NCBI GenBank assembly: GCA_005887995.1
Contig: VBJD01000086.1
Span: 1 to 35,375 of the forward strand
Direction of reading: 5' to 3'
DNA: 35,375 bases
Source: Chloroflexota bacterium
Lineage (GTDB): Bacteria > Chloroflexota > Limnocylindria > P2-11E
Shown: positions 1 to 8,825 of the stretch, in pieces
Layout: the number at the start of each line of letters is the position of its first letter
Numbering within the stretch: position 1 is the stretch's first letter
Position numbers and translations under genes: made by a program
Notes under the pieces: generated by a model
The model's input: the letters and a program-made list of their open reading frames with translations, nothing else
What the model was told of the DNA's origin: nothing
Database searches by the model: none

Positions 1-452
1 CCCAACGTCACCGCCTCAGCGAGCGCGGCATCGCGCGCGGATTGATCCCAGTCCACGAAGTCGCGATCGACGCGGATGACCGTGCCCGACGCGACCGCGC
101 GCACGGCTGTGCCCGCGCGCGCCGGAAAGTCGATGCCCTCGTGCCAGCCCGCGCGGAAGTCGCGCGGCGCGTTCGGCAGCAGCGACGGATCGGTCGGCAC
201 CTCCGCGCCTTCGATCGGCACCATGAGACCGCGGACCGCGGGTCGCGTTCGCACCGAGCGATCGTCGTCCGCGAGCCGTCCGCGCTCCGCGTTGGGATCG
301 ACGCGTGACGTCACCGCGGGATCGGCGGTCCACAGCGGCGCAGCCGTCGCCAGCGCGGCCGGGATCGTGCGAGAGGCGGGCCGCAGGGTCACGGCCGCGA
401 TCGAGATGAGGAGGAACGTGATCGCGCCGGTCGCCGCGAGGCCCAACCGCAT
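1..452 (-). CDS. M23-family metallopeptidase, N-terminal part (runs off window start)
   Basis: This reading frame is open from an ATG at 452 to the window edge, giving about 150 residues without a stop. An in-frame TAG lies two codons upstream, so the ATG is the only sensible start. Residues 1-35 form a short signal peptide or membrane anchor (hydrophobic stretch about 5-23). A variable linker to about 95 follows. Then comes the start of a LytM/M23 fold: WHEGIDFPARAG at 103-114 has the His104-x3-Asp108 zinc motif, followed by GTVIRV. M23 enzymes cleave peptidoglycan cross-bridges outside the membrane. The distal HxH zinc ligand lies beyond the window, so activity cannot be judged. The gene is divergent from pyrR. 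A TAGAGT hexamer 10 nt before the ATG, with no Shine-Dalgarno, suggests leaderless expression. Confidence 0.8.
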   Translation of the reverse strand, partial: MRLGLAATGAITFLLISIAAVTLRPASRTIPAALATAAPLWTADPAVTSRVDPNAERGRLADDDRSVRTRPAVRGLMVPIEGAEVPTDPSLLPNAPRDFRAGWHEGIDFPARAGTAVRAVASGTVIRVDRDFVDWDQSARDAALAEAVTL

Positions 453-459
453 CGTCGGC

Positions 460-468
460 TAGACTCTA
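460..468. promoter_or_regulatory. Overlapping divergent -10 elements (M23 gene / pyrR)
   Basis: On the + strand TAGACT (460-465) is a TANNNT -10 hexamer that would start a pyrR mRNA near 472-475, leaving a leader of about 50 nt. On the - strand TAGAGT (468-463) sits 10 nt before the M23 ATG. The two hexamers overlap by three bases. No convincing -35 is seen for either direction. Confidence 0.45.
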
Positions 469-490
469 CGGAGCGCGCCACCTTTAACGA

Positions 491-508
491 CCGGTCCTGA
501 GAGGCCGG
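491..508 (+). promoter_or_regulatory. PyrR-binding RNA loop in the pyr leader
   Basis: CCGG (491-494) and CCGG (505-508) pair around the sequence TCCTGAGAGG. The core GGTCCTGAGAGGCC (493-506) matches the published PyrR recognition consensus ARUCCNGNGAGGYU at all but the first and last positions. It ends 17 nt before the GTG start of pyrR and lies directly against the purine-rich ribosome-binding stretch GGGAAGGA (507-514). There is no room or second hairpin for a classic antiterminator/terminator switch. Translational repression by UMP-loaded PyrR, as described in mycobacteria, is therefore the likelier mechanism. Confidence 0.8.
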
Positions 509-523
509 GAAGGAAATCACTGA

Positions 524-1096
524 GTGGGCACGCGAAGCTCTGGGGGCACGCCCCGCACCGTCCTGCTCGGCGCCGACGACGTCCGTCGTGCGGTCTCCCG
601 CATCGCTCACGAGATCGTTGAGCGCGACCGCGACCTCTCCGCGCTCGCCATCGTCGGCATCCGCTCGCGCGGCGACGTCCTCGCGCAGCGCCTGCGGGAG
701 GCGCTACGCGTTCACGAGCACGTCACAGTACCGCTCGGCGCGCTCGACATCACGCTCTACCGCGACGACCTCACGCGCATCGGGTACGCGCCCGTCGTGC
801 ACGAATCCGCGCTCGACTTCTCCGTCGACGACAAGGTCGTCGTGCTCGTCGACGATGTGCTCTTCACCGGCCGGACGATCCGCGCCGCGCTCGACGCGCT
901 CGTCGACTACGGCCGGCCGCGCGCTATCCGGCTCGCCGTGCTCGTCGATCGCGGTCACCGCGAGCTGCCGATCCGCGCGGATTTCGTCGGCAAGAACGTA
1001 CCGACGCGCGCGACCGATGACGTACGCGTGCATCTCGTCGAGGTGGATGGCCGCGATGAGGTCGAGCTTGTCGCGAGAGAGCAGGTGATCGCATGA
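524..1096 (+). CDS. pyrR: Bifunctional pyr operon regulator / uracil phosphoribosyltransferase PyrR
   Basis: The 190-residue protein has the usual length of PyrR. The PRPP-binding signature [10 protein letters not shown] is at 109-118, the segment IVGIRSRGD at 43-51, and LDITLYRDD at 74-82, all typical of this type I phosphoribosyltransferase subgroup. PyrR binds a stem-loop in pyr mRNA when UMP is high, and also converts uracil plus PRPP to UMP. The GTG start at 524 is preceded by GGGAAGGA about 10 nt upstream. A consensus PyrR-binding loop sits just before it, so the gene probably regulates its own operon. The 3' end overlaps pyrB by 4 nt (ATGA). Confidence 0.96.
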   Translation: MGTRSSGGTPRTVLLGADDVRRAVSRIAHEIVERDRDLSALAIVGIRSRGDVLAQRLREALRVHEHVTVPLGALDITLYRDDLTRIGYAPVVHESALDFSVDDKVVVLVDDVLFTGRTIRAALDALVDYGRPRAIRLAVLVDRGHRELPIRADFVGKNVPTRATDDVRVHLVEVDGRDEVELVAREQVIA

Positions 1097-2064
1097 CGGT
1101 GCTGGAGCAAGCGAAGGCGCTGCGCTGGACGCGCCGCCACGTGCTCGACACCGACGACTGGACGCGCGACGAGATCGAGGCAGTCCTCGAGACGAGCGGT
1201 GCGATGGTCGAGATTCTCAAGCGGCCCGTGCGCAAGGCGCCGCCCCTGCGCGGGAAGACGGTGATCCTCTTCTTCGCCGAGGCGTCGACGCGCACGCGTG
1301 TGTCGTTCGAGCTCGCCGCGAAGGCGCTCTCCGCGGACGTGACGACGATCAGTGCGAGCGGCTCGAGCGTCGAGAAGGGCGAAACGCTCCTCGACACCGT
1401 GCGGACGCTGCACGCGCTCGGCGGTGATGTCGTCGTGATGCGACACGCATCGTCGGGCGCGCCGTACTTCGTCGCGGAGCGCAGCGACGCCGCCGTCATC
1501 AACGCCGGCGACGGGTGGCACGCGCACCCGACGCAGGGGCTGCTCGACGCGTACACGCTGCGCGGCGCGCTCGGAGATCTGCAGGGAAAGCGGATTGTCA
1601 TCGTCGGCGATGTCCTGCACAGCCGCGTCGCGCGTTCCGACATCCACACCCTGGTACCGCTCGGCGCGCGCATCACGCTCTCGGGCCCGCCGACGCTCAT
1701 GCCGCTCGCGTGGCGGCGCGGGCAGCTGCCGGCCTGCGTGACATACGAGGCCGATCTCGACCGCGCGCTCGAGGACGCCGACGGCGCTATCGCGCTGCGC
1801 CTTCAGAAGGAGCGACAGGAGGGCGGTCTGCTCCCGTCACTGCGTGAGTACAGCCGCGTGTGGGGGCTTACTGAGGCTCGAGTGCGCCTCATGCGTCCGA
1901 ACGCGCCGGTGATGCACCCCGGGCCGATGAACGAGGGCGTGGAGATCGACGCCGCCGTCGCGCACGGCGCGCGATCGCTCGTCGAGCGACAGGTGACGAA
2001 CGGTGTCGCGGTGCGCATGGCCCTCCTCTACCTGCTCGTCGGGACGCCGCTGGACGAGCATTAG
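1093..2064 (+). CDS. pyrB: Aspartate carbamoyltransferase catalytic subunit
   Basis: This 323-residue enzyme condenses carbamoyl phosphate with aspartate to N-carbamoyl-aspartate, the committed step of pyrimidine synthesis. The carbamoyl-phosphate loop STRTR is at 65-69, SSVEKGETL at 91-99, and HPTQGLLD at 145-152. The aspartate-binding LRLQKER is near 235-241 and HPGPMNEG at 275-282. Its length is normal for a catalytic chain (about 305-325). No regulatory pyrI gene is present. The start ATG overlaps the pyrR stop by 4 nt, and the TAG stop shares a base with the GTG of pyrC, so the three genes are translationally coupled. Confidence 0.97.
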   Translation: MTVLEQAKALRWTRRHVLDTDDWTRDEIEAVLETSGAMVEILKRPVRKAPPLRGKTVILFFAEASTRTRVSFELAAKALSADVTTISASGSSVEKGETLLDTVRTLHALGGDVVVMRHASSGAPYFVAERSDAAVINAGDGWHAHPTQGLLDAYTLRGALGDLQGKRIVIVGDVLHSRVARSDIHTLVPLGARITLSGPPTLMPLAWRRGQLPACVTYEADLDRALEDADGAIALRLQKERQEGGLLPSLREYSRVWGLTEARVRLMRPNAPVMHPGPMNEGVEIDAAVAHGARSLVERQVTNGVAVRMALLYLLVGTPLDEH

Positions 2065-3305
2065 TGGACAGGCGAGAACTGGAGCGCCAGGGCCACCTCG
2101 TCACGCGCGGCTTCATCGATCTGCACGCGCACCTGCGCGAGCCGGGCTTCGAGGAGTCGGAGACGATCGCGACCGGCGCGCAGGCCGCGCTGCGCGGCGG
2201 GTTCACGACGGTCTGCGCGATGCCGAACACCGAGCCGGCGATCGACTCGCCCGGACTTGTCGCGGAGGTCATCGCGCGGGGCAAGGCCGCCGGTGGCGCG
2301 CGCGTCTTGCCGATCGCGACGGTCACGCGCGGCCGCAAGGGGAAGGAGCTCGCCGACCTCGTCGAGCTCGCCTCCGCCGGCGCGGTCGCGTTCTCGGACG
2401 ACGGCTCACCCGTCGACGACGCGCGGCTCTTCCGCAGCGCCGTCGAGTACGCGAGCGTTAAGGGGCTTCTCGTCATCGAACATCCGGAGGACCTTGCGCT
2501 GTCCGGTAAGGGCGTGATGAACGAGGGTAGGGTGTCCGCAGCGCTCGGCCTCCCCGGCATCTCGAACGCGGCGGAGGAAACCGCCGTCGCGCGCGCGATC
2601 CTCGTCGCCAGCGAGCTCGACGCGCACGTCCATCTCACGCACATCTCGACTGCCGGTTCGGTCGACATGATCCGGGCGGCGAAGGAACGCTCCATACCCG
2701 TGACGTGCGACGTCACGCCGCATCACCTCGCGATGACCGATGACTGGGTGCGCGGACGGCGAGCGTTCGCGTGGGAACAGGGGCTGAAGGGGGAGCAGAT
2801 CTCGGGCGCGCCGGCCGATGGCACGCCGTTCGACGCGAATACGAAGATGAACCCGCCGCTGCGCAGATTGCACGACGTGCGCGCGCTCTGGATCGGGCTC
2901 GCCGACGGCACGATCGACGCGATCGCTACCGATCACGCGCCGCACGCGAGCGTTCGCAAGGACGTCGAGTTCGATCAGGCGGCGTTCGGGATCAGCATGC
3001 TCGAGACCGCACTCCCGCTGGTCCTCGGTGGAGTGCGCGCCGGTTGGTGCGATCAGGACACCGCGCTGCGGGCACTGACCGACGGACCGGCACGCGTGCT
3101 CGGCATCACACCGAACGCCGACGACTGGATCGCCATCGACGTTGGCGCGACGTGGACGGTGAGCGCGGACGCCCTCGCAACGCGCGGAAAGAACACACCG
3201 CTTCTCGGCCGCGAGCTTCGCGGGCGCGTCGTCGCCGCGGCCGTGGGCGGTGATGTCCGGTTCGACGGAGGTGCGCGTGAGGAGATACGTGCCGGGGTCC
3301 GCTAA
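2064..3305 (+). CDS. pyrC: Dihydroorotase, class I type
   Basis: The 413-residue amidohydrolase cyclises N-carbamoyl-aspartate to dihydroorotate. Metal-site motifs are in order: DLHAHLREPG (His21, His23), AFSDDG near 111-116, IEHPED, THIST, DVTPHH and ATDHAPH. Class I enzymes normally have about 45 residues (a small beta-sandwich half) before the HxH motif. Here only 20 precede it, because the GTG start is fixed against the end of pyrB. The N-terminal strands are therefore shortened, while the C-terminal sandwich part (LLGRELRGRVVAA) is kept. The catalytic barrel looks intact. Translation is probably coupled to pyrB (TAGTG). Confidence 0.93.
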   Translation: MDRRELERQGHLVTRGFIDLHAHLREPGFEESETIATGAQAALRGGFTTVCAMPNTEPAIDSPGLVAEVIARGKAAGGARVLPIATVTRGRKGKELADLVELASAGAVAFSDDGSPVDDARLFRSAVEYASVKGLLVIEHPEDLALSGKGVMNEGRVSAALGLPGISNAAEETAVARAILVASELDAHVHLTHISTAGSVDMIRAAKERSIPVTCDVTPHHLAMTDDWVRGRRAFAWEQGLKGEQISGAPADGTPFDANTKMNPPLRRLHDVRALWIGLADGTIDAIATDHAPHASVRKDVEFDQAAFGISMLETALPLVLGGVRAGWCDQDTALRALTDGPARVLGITPNADDWIAIDVGATWTVSADALATRGKNTPLLGRELRGRVVAAAVGGDVRFDGGAREEIRAGVR

Positions 3306-3345
3306 GCACAAGCGCGCGGACGGCCGTGTCCTCGCGGAGCGCCAA

Positions 3346-3384
3346 TTGCATCTTTATTCATCCGCAACGTATAGTTATGCACCT
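3346..3384 (+). promoter_or_regulatory. carA promoter, apparently leaderless
   Basis: An AT-rich island interrupts the GC-rich sequence after pyrC. TTGCAT (3346-3351) and TATAGT (3370-3375) are separated by 18 bp, and the ATG of carA starts 9 nt after the -10. Transcription would begin within about 3 nt of the start codon. No ribosome-binding site is visible. carA thus seems to have its own promoter separate from pyrRBC. Confidence 0.6.
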
Positions 3385-4554
3385 ATGAGCAGGGCGGCCG
3401 TGCTCGGCCTCGAGGACGGCAGCGCGTGGTGGGGAGAGGCGTTCGGCGATGCGGCGTCGGCGTCCGGTGAGGTCGTCTTCAACACCGCGATGACCGGTTA
3501 CCAGGAGATCGCCTCCGACGCCTCGTACAACGGGCAGATCGTCGTCCTCACGTATCCCCTCATCGGCAACTACGGCACGTTCGATCGCGCCTCCGAGTCA
3601 CGGCGCCCGTGGGTCGAAGCGCTCGTCGTGCGCGAGATCGAGACGACGTGTCGCGACGACACGCTCGACCTCGACGCGTATCTCCGCCAGTACGGCGTCC
3701 CCGGCATCGCCGGCGTCGACACGCGCGCGCTCGTGCGACGTCTGCGCGCGAAGGGCACGCTGCGCGGCGCGCTGCTTCAGGTGCCGCCGCACCTCGCGCA
3801 CGATCCCGGAGTGGCGCAGGAGGCCGTCGCGAAGGCGCGCGCCTCGGCACCGCTGCAGGCGAAGCCGCTCGTCGTCGAGTCCACCGGTCTGGGGCGTCAG
3901 GTCGGTACGCAGACCTATTGGTCTGCTAAACAGGGGCCCCTGCCCCTGGGTCCGAAGGTCGCGCTGCTCGACACGGGCGTGAAGGAGAACCAGGTGCGCT
4001 GCCTCGTCCGGCGCGGCGCGACCGTGAAGGTCTTTCCCGCGACGGTGAGCGCGCGCGACGTCCTTTCGTGGTCGCCCGACGGCATCGTCATCACGAACGG
4101 TCCCGGCGATCCCGCGGCCATCCCGCAGATCGCGCAGAACGTGAGGCTCCTGCTCGACGCGGCACTCCAGCGCGGCGCCTCGCGTCCGCTTCCGATCCTC
4201 GGCATCTGCCTGGGCCATCAGCTCGTCGGCCGCGCGATCGGCGCGACGACGTCACGACTGCCGTTCGGCCATCACGGCGCCAACCATCCGGTGAAGGACT
4301 TGCGGACCGGTCGCGTGGTCATCACGAGCCAGAACCACGAGTTCCAGGTCGACGAATCCTCGATCCCCGCCGATTCGGACTTCGTCGTCTCGGCGCGCAA
4401 CCTCAACGACGGGTCCGTCGAGGGTCTCGCACACACGCTGCTGCCGATCCGCACCTATCAGTACCACCCCGAAGGCGCGCCCGGCCCGCGCGACAACGAG
4501 GCGGTGTTCGACGCCTTCCTCGACGACGTCCGGAGCGCGGTGGAGCGGCGATGA
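3385..4554 (+). CDS. carA: Carbamoyl-phosphate synthase small (glutaminase) subunit
   Basis: This 389-residue subunit hydrolyses glutamine and delivers ammonia to CarB. The N-terminal CarA domain (1-~150) begins with AVLGLEDGSAWWGEAFG, followed by NTAMTGYQE. The class I glutamine amidotransferase domain (about 190-389) has the nucleophile Cys275 in GICLGHQ and the catalytic pair His361 and Glu363 in YHPEGAPGPRDN. The frame is open further upstream, but residues before 3385 do not resemble CarA, and a strong -10 lies 9 nt before this ATG, which fixes the start. It is followed with a 4-nt overlap by a PhzF-family gene rather than directly by carB, which is unusual. Confidence 0.97.
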   Translation: MSRAAVLGLEDGSAWWGEAFGDAASASGEVVFNTAMTGYQEIASDASYNGQIVVLTYPLIGNYGTFDRASESRRPWVEALVVREIETTCRDDTLDLDAYLRQYGVPGIAGVDTRALVRRLRAKGTLRGALLQVPPHLAHDPGVAQEAVAKARASAPLQAKPLVVESTGLGRQVGTQTYWSAKQGPLPLGPKVALLDTGVKENQVRCLVRRGATVKVFPATVSARDVLSWSPDGIVITNGPGDPAAIPQIAQNVRLLLDAALQRGASRPLPILGICLGHQLVGRAIGATTSRLPFGHHGANHPVKDLRTGRVVITSQNHEFQVDESSIPADSDFVVSARNLNDGSVEGLAHTLLPIRTYQYHPEGAPGPRDNEAVFDAFLDDVRSAVERR

Positions 4555-5378
4555 CGCGCCACGAGTACGCGCTGCTCGACGTATTCAGCGACAAGAAGTT
4601 TGGCGGCAACCAACTCGCGGTGTTCCGCGACGGCCGCGGTGTCCCAGAGAGCGCGATGCAATCGATCGCGAAGGAGCTGAACCTTCCCGAGACGGTATTC
4701 GTCCTCCCGCCCGCGAACGACGGCGACCACTACCTTCGCATCTTCACCCCGGCGCGCGAGCTTCCGTTCGCCGGGCACCCGACGGTCGGCGCCGGCTTCT
4801 ACCTTGCCAAGGGGAAGGACGCGACGCTGCGTCTCGAAGAGAGGGTCGGCACGCTTCAGGTCACCGTGCGTGCCGGGTTCACCGAGATGGAGCAGCCACT
4901 CCCGCACTTTGCGCCTGGCCCGAATCGGGCGAAGATCGCATCGGCCCTCTCGCTGCTCGAGTCGGATATCGATCCGTCACTGCCGATCGAGATCGGGTCG
5001 AGCGGCAACGAGTTCATCTTCGTCCCGGTCCACGGCATCGACATGGTGAGGAAAGCCGCGCCGCGCGGGCTGACCGACGCCGCGTTCATCTTCACACGCG
5101 AGACGCTCGCGCCGTCGTCGACCGTGCATGGCCGGATGTACGCCGGATGGCAAGGCGTCGCCGAGGATCCCGCGACCGGATCGGCGTGCGGTCCGCTCGG
5201 CGCGTACCTCGTGCGCCACGGGCTCGCGGACGGCAAGCGCATCGTCGTCGAGCAGGGATACGAGATGGGCCGCCCGTCGCTCCTCTACGTCCGCGTCGGC
5301 GGCGATCGCGACAAGATCACGAGCCTGCACGTCGGCGGCCACGCCGTGATGACGGGGGGCGGATGGATCGAGCTGTGA
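4551..5378 (+). CDS. PhzF-family protein (isomerase/epimerase-like)
   Basis: The 275-residue protein belongs to the PhzF/diaminopimelate-epimerase-like superfamily. It has the conserved acidic residue Glu47 in NLPETVFV, ELPFAGHPTVG at 70-80, and EDPATGSACGPLGAYL at 205-220. The paired halves are characteristic of the two-lobed fold. PhzF of phenazine synthesis isomerises a dihydro-hydroxyanthranilate, but most homologues have no assigned substrate, and nothing else here points to phenazines. It overlaps carA by 4 nt and precedes carB, so it is co-transcribed with pyrimidine genes. A role in damaged-metabolite handling in this pathway is only a guess. Confidence 0.9.
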   Translation: MTRHEYALLDVFSDKKFGGNQLAVFRDGRGVPESAMQSIAKELNLPETVFVLPPANDGDHYLRIFTPARELPFAGHPTVGAGFYLAKGKDATLRLEERVGTLQVTVRAGFTEMEQPLPHFAPGPNRAKIASALSLLESDIDPSLPIEIGSSGNEFIFVPVHGIDMVRKAAPRGLTDAAFIFTRETLAPSSTVHGRMYAGWQGVAEDPATGSACGPLGAYLVRHGLADGKRIVVEQGYEMGRPSLLYVRVGGDRDKITSLHVGGHAVMTGGGWIEL

Positions 5379-5393
5379 CGAGGAAGGGCGAGC

Positions 5394-5528
5394 CAGCGGC
5401 GCGCCGCGAGCGGTGTCTCGCGCGCGGAGCGGGACGGATGGCCGCAACTGTCCGCCGACGTAGTGCGTGCTGGTCGGCGGCTACAGGGACCCGCGAGCAC
5501 GCGAGACACCCGAGAAGGCGCGCCGCTG
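5394..5528 (+). promoter_or_regulatory. Long dyad-symmetric spacer before carB (possible structured leader)
   Basis: Within the 166-bp gap between phzF and carB two nested perfect inverted repeats can pair. The outer 12 bp are 5394-5405 with 5517-5528 (CAGCGGCGCGCC / GGCGCGCCGCTG). The inner 11 bp are 5412-5422 with 5500-5510 (GGTGTCTCGCG / CGCGAGACACC). A 6x6 internal loop separates them. Inside, CGCGG (5423-5427) can pair with CCGCG (5491-5495), and an independent 8-bp hairpin CCGCCGAC/GTCGGCGG (5452-5459, 5473-5480) forms. The whole ends 16 nt before the carB ATG. It matches no riboswitch class I recognise and has no PyrR loop consensus. Confidence 0.5.
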
Positions 5529-5544
5529 CCGAGCGGACCAGGGC

Positions 5545-8500
5545 ATGAAGGTCCTGATCATCGGCTCCGGTCCGATCGTCATCGGCCAGGCCGCCGAGTT
5601 CGACTACGCCGGGACGCAGGCGTGCCGGGCGCTTCGCGAGGAGGGCGTCGAGACGGTCCTCGTGAACTCGAACCCCGCGACGATCATGACCGACGCCGGC
5701 GTCGCGGACGTGACATACATAGAACCGCTCACGGTCGACGTGCTCGAGCGGATCATCGCGAAGGAGCGGCCCGACGGCTTGCTGCCCACGCTCGGGGGGC
5801 AGACCGGCCTCAACCTTGCGGTCGCGCTCGCGGAAGCGGGCGTCCTCGAGCGCTACGGCGTGCGCCTCCTCGGAACGCCGCTGCGCGCGATCCAGCAGGC
5901 CGAGGACCGCGAGGCATTCAAGCAGTTGCTCATCTCGATCGGCGAGCCCGTACCGGAGTCGATCACCGCGCGCAATGTCGACGACGCGACCGTGTTCGCC
6001 GAGCGGATCGGCTTCCCGCTCGTCATCCGTCCCGCGTTCACGCTCGGCGGCACAGGTGGCGGCTTCGCGCACGACAGCGACTCGCTGCGGGCGGTCGCGC
6101 AGCGCGGCATCAGCGCGTCGCCGATCGGCCAAGTCCTCGTCGAACGATCGCTCATCGGCTGGAAGGAGATCGAGTACGAGGTCATGCGCGACGGCGCGGA
6201 TACCTGCATCACGGTCTGCAACATGGAAAACCTCGATCCGATGGGCATCCACACCGGTGACTCGATCGTCGTCGCGCCGTCGCAGACGCTGACCGACAAG
6301 GAGTACCAGATGCTGCGCAGCGCGGCGCTGCGCATCATCCGCGCGCTCGGCATCGAGGGCGGCTGCAACATCCAGTTCGCCTTGGATCCCGAGCGATCGC
6401 CTGTCAGCGACGCCGAGGCGCAGGTCCCGTATTACGTCATCGAGGTCAATCCCCGTGTGTCGCGGTCATCCGCGCTCGCGTCGAAGGCGACCGGCTATCC
6501 GATCGCACGCGTCGCGGCGAAGATCGCGATCGGCAAGCGCCTCGACGAGATCCCGAACGCGGTGACGAAGAAGACGACCGCCGCGTTCGAGCCCGCGCTC
6601 GACTACGTCGTCACCAAGATCCCGCGCTGGCCGTTCGATAAATTCGCGGGCGCGGATCGCACGCTCGGCACCCAGATGAAGGCGACCGGCGAGGTGATGG
6701 CGATCGACCGCACCTTCGAGGCGAGCCTGCAGAAGGCACTGCGCTCGCTCGAGGTGAAGGGGCAGGGCCTCCTCTGGGAAGCGCCCGCGTGGGTCGAGGT
6801 CACCGATCCGAAAGCGTTCATCGCGCGCTTCCTCACCGGGTCCGCGACGGACGATCGCCTCTGGCGCGTCTTCGCCGCGCTGCGCCGCGGCGCGACGGTC
6901 GACGACGTACACATGGAAACCCGGATCGATCGCTGGTTCCTGCGCAAGATGTCGAGCATCGTGCGCTTCGCCGAGGATGAGCTGCAGGGCAAGACGCCCA
7001 CGCCGGATCTGCTCCGCCGCGCGAAGCGACTTGGATTCGCCGACTCGGATATCGCGACGCTCGTCGGCATGTTGGCCGCCGACGTGCGCCGCCTGCGAGT
7101 GCAGTGGGGGATCCGGCCCGTCTACAAGATGGTCGACACGTGCGCGGCCGAGTTCGAGGCGGTGACGCCGTACTTCTACTCCACGTTCGAGCAGGAGAAC
7201 GAGGCGGCGCCGCTCCTCGGTGAGAAGGCGGTGATCATCGGCAGCGGTCCGATCCGCATCGGCCAGGGCATCGAGTTCGACTGCTGCTGCGTGCAGGCCG
7301 CGTCGAGCCTGCGCGAGTTGGGCGTCGCGCCGATCATGGTGAACAGCAATCCCGAGACGGTGTCGACGGACTTCGACGCGTCCGCGCGCCTCTACTTCGA
7401 TCCGCTCGACGAGGAATCGATCGCGAGCGTGTTGGAGAACGAAGGAAGCGATAGGGGAGGCAAAAGCGACACGCAGGTGCTCACGCAGTTCGGCGGGCAG
7501 ACCGCGCTGAACGTGGCGGAGAAGATCGCGGGCATCGGCGGCCGCATCGTCGGCACGTCGGCGGACGCGATCGCGCTCGCGGAGGATCGGCGCCGATTCC
7601 ACGACCTCGCGGACGCGCTGGGCATCCCGCAACCGCCGGGCGGGACCGCTGCATCGCTCTCCGAGGCGCTCGCGATCGCGAACGAGATCGGCTACCCGGT
7701 GCTGGTGCGTCCTTCGTACGTCCTCGGCGGACGCGGCATGGAGATCGTCTACGCGCCGGAGGACCTCGAGCGCTACTTCCACGCCGCGCTCGAGGCAGGC
7801 ACCGGCCGCGTGCTCGTCGACAAGTACTTGCGCGGCAAGGAGGTCGAGGTCGACGCGGTCTCCGACGGTATCGACACGCTCGTCGCCGGGATCATGGAGC
7901 ACATCGAGCGCGCTGGCGTGCACTCCGGCGACTCGTACGCGGTCTACCCCGCACAGAACCTCCTTCCCGCGGAGCGCCGACGCATCGTCGAGCTCACCGC
8001 GCAGATCGCGAAGGCGCTGCCGGTGAGAGGCCTCCTCAACATCCAGTTCATCGTCGAGGAAGGCCGCGTGTGGGTGCTCGAGGTGAACCCGCGCAGCTCG
8101 CGCACCGTGCCGTTCCTCACGAAGGTCACCGGCGTGCCGCTGGTGCGCCTCGCGGTCGCGATCTCGCTCGGCTCGACGCTCGCGACCGAGGGCTACGTCC
8201 GCGACGAGGGCATCTGGCCGGATCAGCCGCTCGTCGCGCTGAAGGCGCCGGTGTTCTCGATGGCCAAGCTCCTCGACGTCGACACGTATCTCGGCCCCGA
8301 GATGAAGAGCACCGGCGAGGTCATGGGCGTCGATCGCTCGTTCCCGCCGGCGCTGTGGAAGAGCCTCGTCGCCGCCGGGCTCGCCCCGATGCCGAGCGGC
8401 GACGTGCTCGTCACCGTCGCGGACAAGGACAAGGAGGAGGTCGTGCCGATCATCGAGGGCTTCCACTGGCTCGGATACGACCTCGTCGCGACACGCGGGA

Positions 8501-8814
8501 CCGCGGCGCTCGTACGGTCACTCGGCATCGACGTTCGCGAGGTGGGCAAGCTCTCCGAAGGCGCCGACGAGATCCTCAAGGTCATCCGCTCGGGACGCTG
8601 CGCCGCGGTCGTGAACACGCCGACGCTCGGGAAGACCGTCGATCGCGACGGCTTCCTCATCCGCCGCGCCGCCGTTGAGGCGCGAGTGCCATGCCTCACG
8701 TCACTCGACACGGCGCTTGCGGTCGTGCAGGCGCTGCGCGCTTCCGCGGTCAGCTACGACGTCGCACCGCTCGCGGACTACCGTTCGCCCGAGCGCGCTA
8801 CCGCGGCGGAATAG
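5545..8814 (+). CDS. carB: Carbamoyl-phosphate synthase large subunit
   Basis: The 1089-residue subunit makes carbamoyl phosphate from bicarbonate, ATP and glutamine-derived ammonia. It shows the two tandem ATP-grasp halves. The first begins [19 protein letters not shown] at 3-21, the second [18 protein letters not shown] near residue 565, each with its own ATP-grasp core ([29 protein letters not shown]). The C-terminal MGS-like domain with [14 protein letters not shown] is where UMP and other effectors bind. The ATG at 5545 is preferred over the in-frame GTG at 5467. The 26 extra residues from that GTG would be translated through the stem structure and look unlike CarB. Length is normal (about 1070). 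Confidence 0.97.
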   Translation: MKVLIIGSGPIVIGQAAEFDYAGTQACRALREEGVETVLVNSNPATIMTDAGVADVTYIEPLTVDVLERIIAKERPDGLLPTLGGQTGLNLAVALAEAGVLERYGVRLLGTPLRAIQQAEDREAFKQLLISIGEPVPESITARNVDDATVFAERIGFPLVIRPAFTLGGTGGGFAHDSDSLRAVAQRGISASPIGQVLVERSLIGWKEIEYEVMRDGADTCITVCNMENLDPMGIHTGDSIVVAPSQTLTDKEYQMLRSAALRIIRALGIEGGCNIQFALDPERSPVSDAEAQVPYYVIEVNPRVSRSSALASKATGYPIARVAAKIAIGKRLDEIPNAVTKKTTAAFEPALDYVVTKIPRWPFDKFAGADRTLGTQMKATGEVMAIDRTFEASLQKALRSLEVKGQGLLWEAPAWVEVTDPKAFIARFLTGSATDDRLWRVFAALRRGATVDDVHMETRIDRWFLRKMSSIVRFAEDELQGKTPTPDLLRRAKRLGFADSDIATLVGMLAADVRRLRVQWGIRPVYKMVDTCAAEFEAVTPYFYSTFEQENEAAPLLGEKAVIIGSGPIRIGQGIEFDCCCVQAASSLRELGVAPIMVNSNPETVSTDFDASARLYFDPLDEESIASVLENEGSDRGGKSDTQVLTQFGGQTALNVAEKIAGIGGRIVGTSADAIALAEDRRRFHDLADALGIPQPPGGTAASLSEALAIANEIGYPVLVRPSYVLGGRGMEIVYAPEDLERYFHAALEAGTGRVLVDKYLRGKEVEVDAVSDGIDTLVAGIMEHIERAGVHSGDSYAVYPAQNLLPAERRRIVELTAQIAKALPVRGLLNIQFIVEEGRVWVLEVNPRSSRTVPFLTKVTGVPLVRLAVAISLGSTLATEGYVRDEGIWPDQPLVALKAPVFSMAKLLDVDTYLGPEMKSTGEVMGVDRSFPPALWKSLVAAGLAPMPSGDVLVTVADKDKEEVVPIIEGFHWLGYDLVATRGTAALVRSLGIDVREVGKLSEGADEILKVIRSGRCAAVVNTPTLGKTVDRDGFLIRRAAVEARVPCLTSLDTALAVVQALRASAVSYDVAPLADYRSPERATAAE

Positions 8815-8825
8815 AGGAGGGGAGC

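Noticed and set aside
42-462. + strand open frames at 42-308 and 76-462
   Set aside because: They are shadows of the M23 peptidase gene on the - strand, which has a signal sequence and the H-x3-D motif.
5394-5528. T-box-like leader (GGGACCCGCG resembles the T-box core)
   Set aside because: Only a loose match to AGGGUGGNACCGCG; no Stem I motifs or specifier loop were found, and carB is not a usual T-box target.
5467-5545. GTG 5467 as the carB start
   Set aside because: It would add 26 residues unlike CarB and place the start codon inside the inverted-repeat structure; the ATG at 5545 gives the normal N-terminus.
6466-8466. 666-codon open frame on the - strand
   Set aside because: It is antisense to carB, which has full-length family motifs. 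The antisense product is rich in Arg/Asp/Val and has no recognisable domain; long shadow frames are expected at this GC content.
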